A stretch of DNA of 43,054 nucleotides, from contig DATLFR010000151.1 in NCBI GenBank assembly GCA_035540895.1, positions 1 to 43,054 of the forward strand, written 5' to 3'. The notes below the pieces were generated by a model. It worked only from the letters and a program-made list of their open reading frames with translations, searched no databases and was not told the origin of the DNA. A program made the translations under genes and the position numbers. Positions 41,579 through 43,054 of the stretch are shown in pieces. Numbering within the stretch: the stretch's first letter is position 1; each line of letters opens with the position of its first letter. The DNA is from Actinomycetota bacterium (lineage in GTDB: Bacteria > Actinomycetota > JAICYB01).

Positions 41579-43054
41579 GTGTCCTCAGTGGGAGCCTCGG
41601 TCAGCGGGGAGTACTCCGGCCGGCTCGCCGCGAAGCTCTTCCTCGCCGCGGGCGTCCTGACCATCGTCAACAACCACATCCCGCCCTTCGAGCACCTCGA
41701 TCGCCCCGTCCTGTACGGGGTGGGAGCCAGTGCCATCGCGTGGGGGGCCGCGTGCTGGTTCCTCCCGTGGCAGAGGTGGCCGCTGTCGGCGACGCTCGCC
41801 CTCGGCCCCGTCGCGTTGGGCCACATCGCGGTGGCGAACCTCTTCGGCGGCGTCTCCGCCTACAGCTACGCCGTGTACTTCGTCGTCGTGTTCGCCTACA
41901 TAGGCTTGACCCAGCCACCCCGGACGAGCCTCTTCATGTCCCCGCTCGCGACGGCTGCGTACGTCGTGCCGCCGATGCTCAACCCCAGGCAGGGCGCCGC
42001 CGCCGCCCTGTCGGCGACGGTCGCCATCCCCGTGTGCGTCCTCGTCGGGGAGGTGATCGCCCGCAGCTCCTGGAGAGCCCAGGAGGAGAGGCTGCTCGCC
42101 GAGCGTCGCGCGCACCTCCTCTCGTCGCTGGCCCGGTCCTCGGAGGAGATCAACAGCCTCGACCCGCTGCGCGTCATCGAGACCGTGATCGACACGGCCG
42201 CCGACCAGGGAGCCGAGGCCGTCCAGGTGGCGCTCTACGACCCGGAGGCCGCGGTGACTCGAACATTCATGGCCCGCAACCTCCCGCAGGGGTACAGCGG
42301 AGAGGAGTACCCCATCGATGCGGGGATCTCCGGACAGGTCTGGCAGATCAGACGAACGGTGGTCGTTGACGACTACGCGGCGCAGCCCTACGCCGACCCC
42401 GCCTTCGCGCGCGAGGGGTTCAGAGGGGTCGTGGCCACACCCATCTGGTCCGGCGGTCAGCTCGTGGCAGCGCTGGTGGCGGGGTCCCGACGTGCGAGCG
42501 TCTTCCGCGAGGAGGTCGAGATGTTCGAGCTGCTGGCCGCGCAGGCCGGCCGCGCCCTCGAGAACGCCGACCGGTTCGAGGCGGAACGGAAGATGGTCGA
42601 GCAGCTCGCCGAGCTGGACAGGCTCAAGGAGGACTTCCTCTCCAACATCTCCCATGAGCTGCGGACGCCGCTGACCGTGATCGAGGGCAACGGGGTGACC
42701 CTGCGCGACCGATGGGACGAGATCGACCCGGCGACCCGGCGCGACCTGCTGGACCGGCTCAACCGCAACGCTCAGACCCTGAGGCAGATCATCACCAACC
42801 TGTTGGACTTCTCCCGCCTCCAGGCCGGCCGGATCAGCGCACACCCGTCACAGGTGAACCTCGGCGAGCTCACGACCTCCGTCGCCGCCAGGCTCGGCTC
42901 CCTCTTCTCGGACCGCGAGCTGCAGGTGAAGGTCGAGTCGGCCCGGACGGTCGAAGCGGACGGGATCCTGATCGAGAGGGTCCTCGAGAACCTGCTCTCC
43001 AACGCGTCGAAGCACACGCCCGCGGGGACGAACGTGGTGGTCGCCGTGAAGGAC
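41579..43054 (+). CDS. Membrane sensor histidine kinase (GAF, HisKA, HATPase), 3' end cut by window edge
   Basis: 492 codons to the edge, no stop. GTG 41579 has GGGAG 6 nt upstream and gives SSVGASVSGEYSGRLAAKLF, aligned with the beginning of the cyclic-di-GMP protein. Order: about six membrane segments (15-160), GAF domain (about 195-330), coiled coil, HisKA H359 (FLSNISHELRTPL), and HATPase with N475 in the N-box (VLENLLSNASKH); the G boxes are beyond the edge. The autophosphorylation site is intact. The membrane part shares PWxRWP, VVVFAxIG, AAYVVP and IPVCVLVGE with 8140-10410. A cognate response regulator is not in view. The gene follows the secreted hydrolase by 111 bp with a terminator-like hairpin between. 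Confidence 0.92.
   Translation, partial: MSSVGASVSGEYSGRLAAKLFLAAGVLTIVNNHIPPFEHLDRPVLYGVGASAIAWGAACWFLPWQRWPLSATLALGPVALGHIAVANLFGGVSAYSYAVYFVVVFAYIGLTQPPRTSLFMSPLATAAYVVPPMLNPRQGAAAALSATVAIPVCVLVGEVIARSSWRAQEERLLAERRAHLLSSLARSSEEINSLDPLRVIETVIDTAADQGAEAVQVALYDPEAAVTRTFMARNLPQGYSGEEYPIDAGISGQVWQIRRTVVVDDYAAQPYADPAFAREGFRGVVATPIWSGGQLVAALVAGSRRASVFREEVEMFELLAAQAGRALENADRFEAERKMVEQLAELDRLKEDFLSNISHELRTPLTVIEGNGVTLRDRWDEIDPATRRDLLDRLNRNAQTLRQIITNLLDFSRLQAGRISAHPSQVNLGELTTSVAARLGSLFSDRELQVKVESARTVEADGILIERVLENLLSNASKHTPAGTNVVVAVKD

Overview
The window is about 70% GC and almost fully coding. Intergenic gaps are short, SD motifs are GGAGG-like, and ATG, GTG, TTG and probably one CTG start are used. 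The gene set (GlgE maltosyltransferase, a TreS-maltokinase fusion, a PAP2-diacylglycerol kinase fusion, DrrAB-type ABC exporter, metallothionein-like small proteins, many TAnnnT promoter hexamers placed directly before start codons) points to an Actinomycetota chromosome, probably a deep-branching or poorly sampled lineage rather than a well-studied genus. That placement is inference from gene content. I saw no phage, transposon, CRISPR array, rRNA or tRNA.

Layout. 1-6721 (minus) is a GlgE-pathway operon: glgE, then treS-mak, then malQ, joined by ATGA overlaps and running off the left edge. 6769-8129 holds a divergent pair, a YihY/BrkB membrane protein and arfB, with opposed leaderless-type promoters in a 32-bp gap. 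8140-10410 (minus) is a membrane GAF-GGDEF-EAL cyclic-di-GMP protein. 10486-12603 (plus) is the most unusual gene: one 705-residue polypeptide joining a site-2 protease (M50 plus CBS-like region) to a YlbL-like PDZ plus Lon-type Ser/Lys protease. 12611-14753 holds a DUF402 protein and the PAP2-DAGK fusion. 14750-17391 (minus) is a two-gene operon of an eRF1-like (baeRF/Vms1-type) protein and a FAD/Rieske oxidoreductase. 17456-26677 holds a secreted four-cysteine protein, a TerC protein, an aldo/keto reductase, an MscS channel, a membrane metallophosphoesterase, a Ca/Na antiporter-like protein, a YflT-like stress protein, an MFS exporter and an L,D-transpeptidase. 26674-30847 holds a small membrane-anchored protein, RNase D and an adjacent acyl-CoA dehydrogenase pair that looks heteromeric.

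30894-34071 (minus) is a co-directional block with locally lower GC: a small membrane protein, a split NTF2-like gene, a cation/proton antiporter, an intact NTF2-like gene, a rhodanese and a truncated NTF2-like remnant. 34328-35499 (plus) is a compact set of three very small genes (a basic 50-mer, a zinc ribbon and a metallothionein-like protein) followed by a Mug-type DNA glycosylase; the first RBS sits in a strong predicted hairpin. 35412-39878 holds an alpha/beta hydrolase with a cysteine nucleophile, a lipoprotein with its upstream partner, DrrAB and a methyltransferase. 39986-43054 holds a secreted S15/CocE-like hydrolase and a sensor histidine kinase cut by the right edge. The kinase's membrane sensor region is clearly homologous to that of the cyclic-di-GMP protein 31 kb away, suggesting an unnamed sensor domain feeding two signalling outputs.
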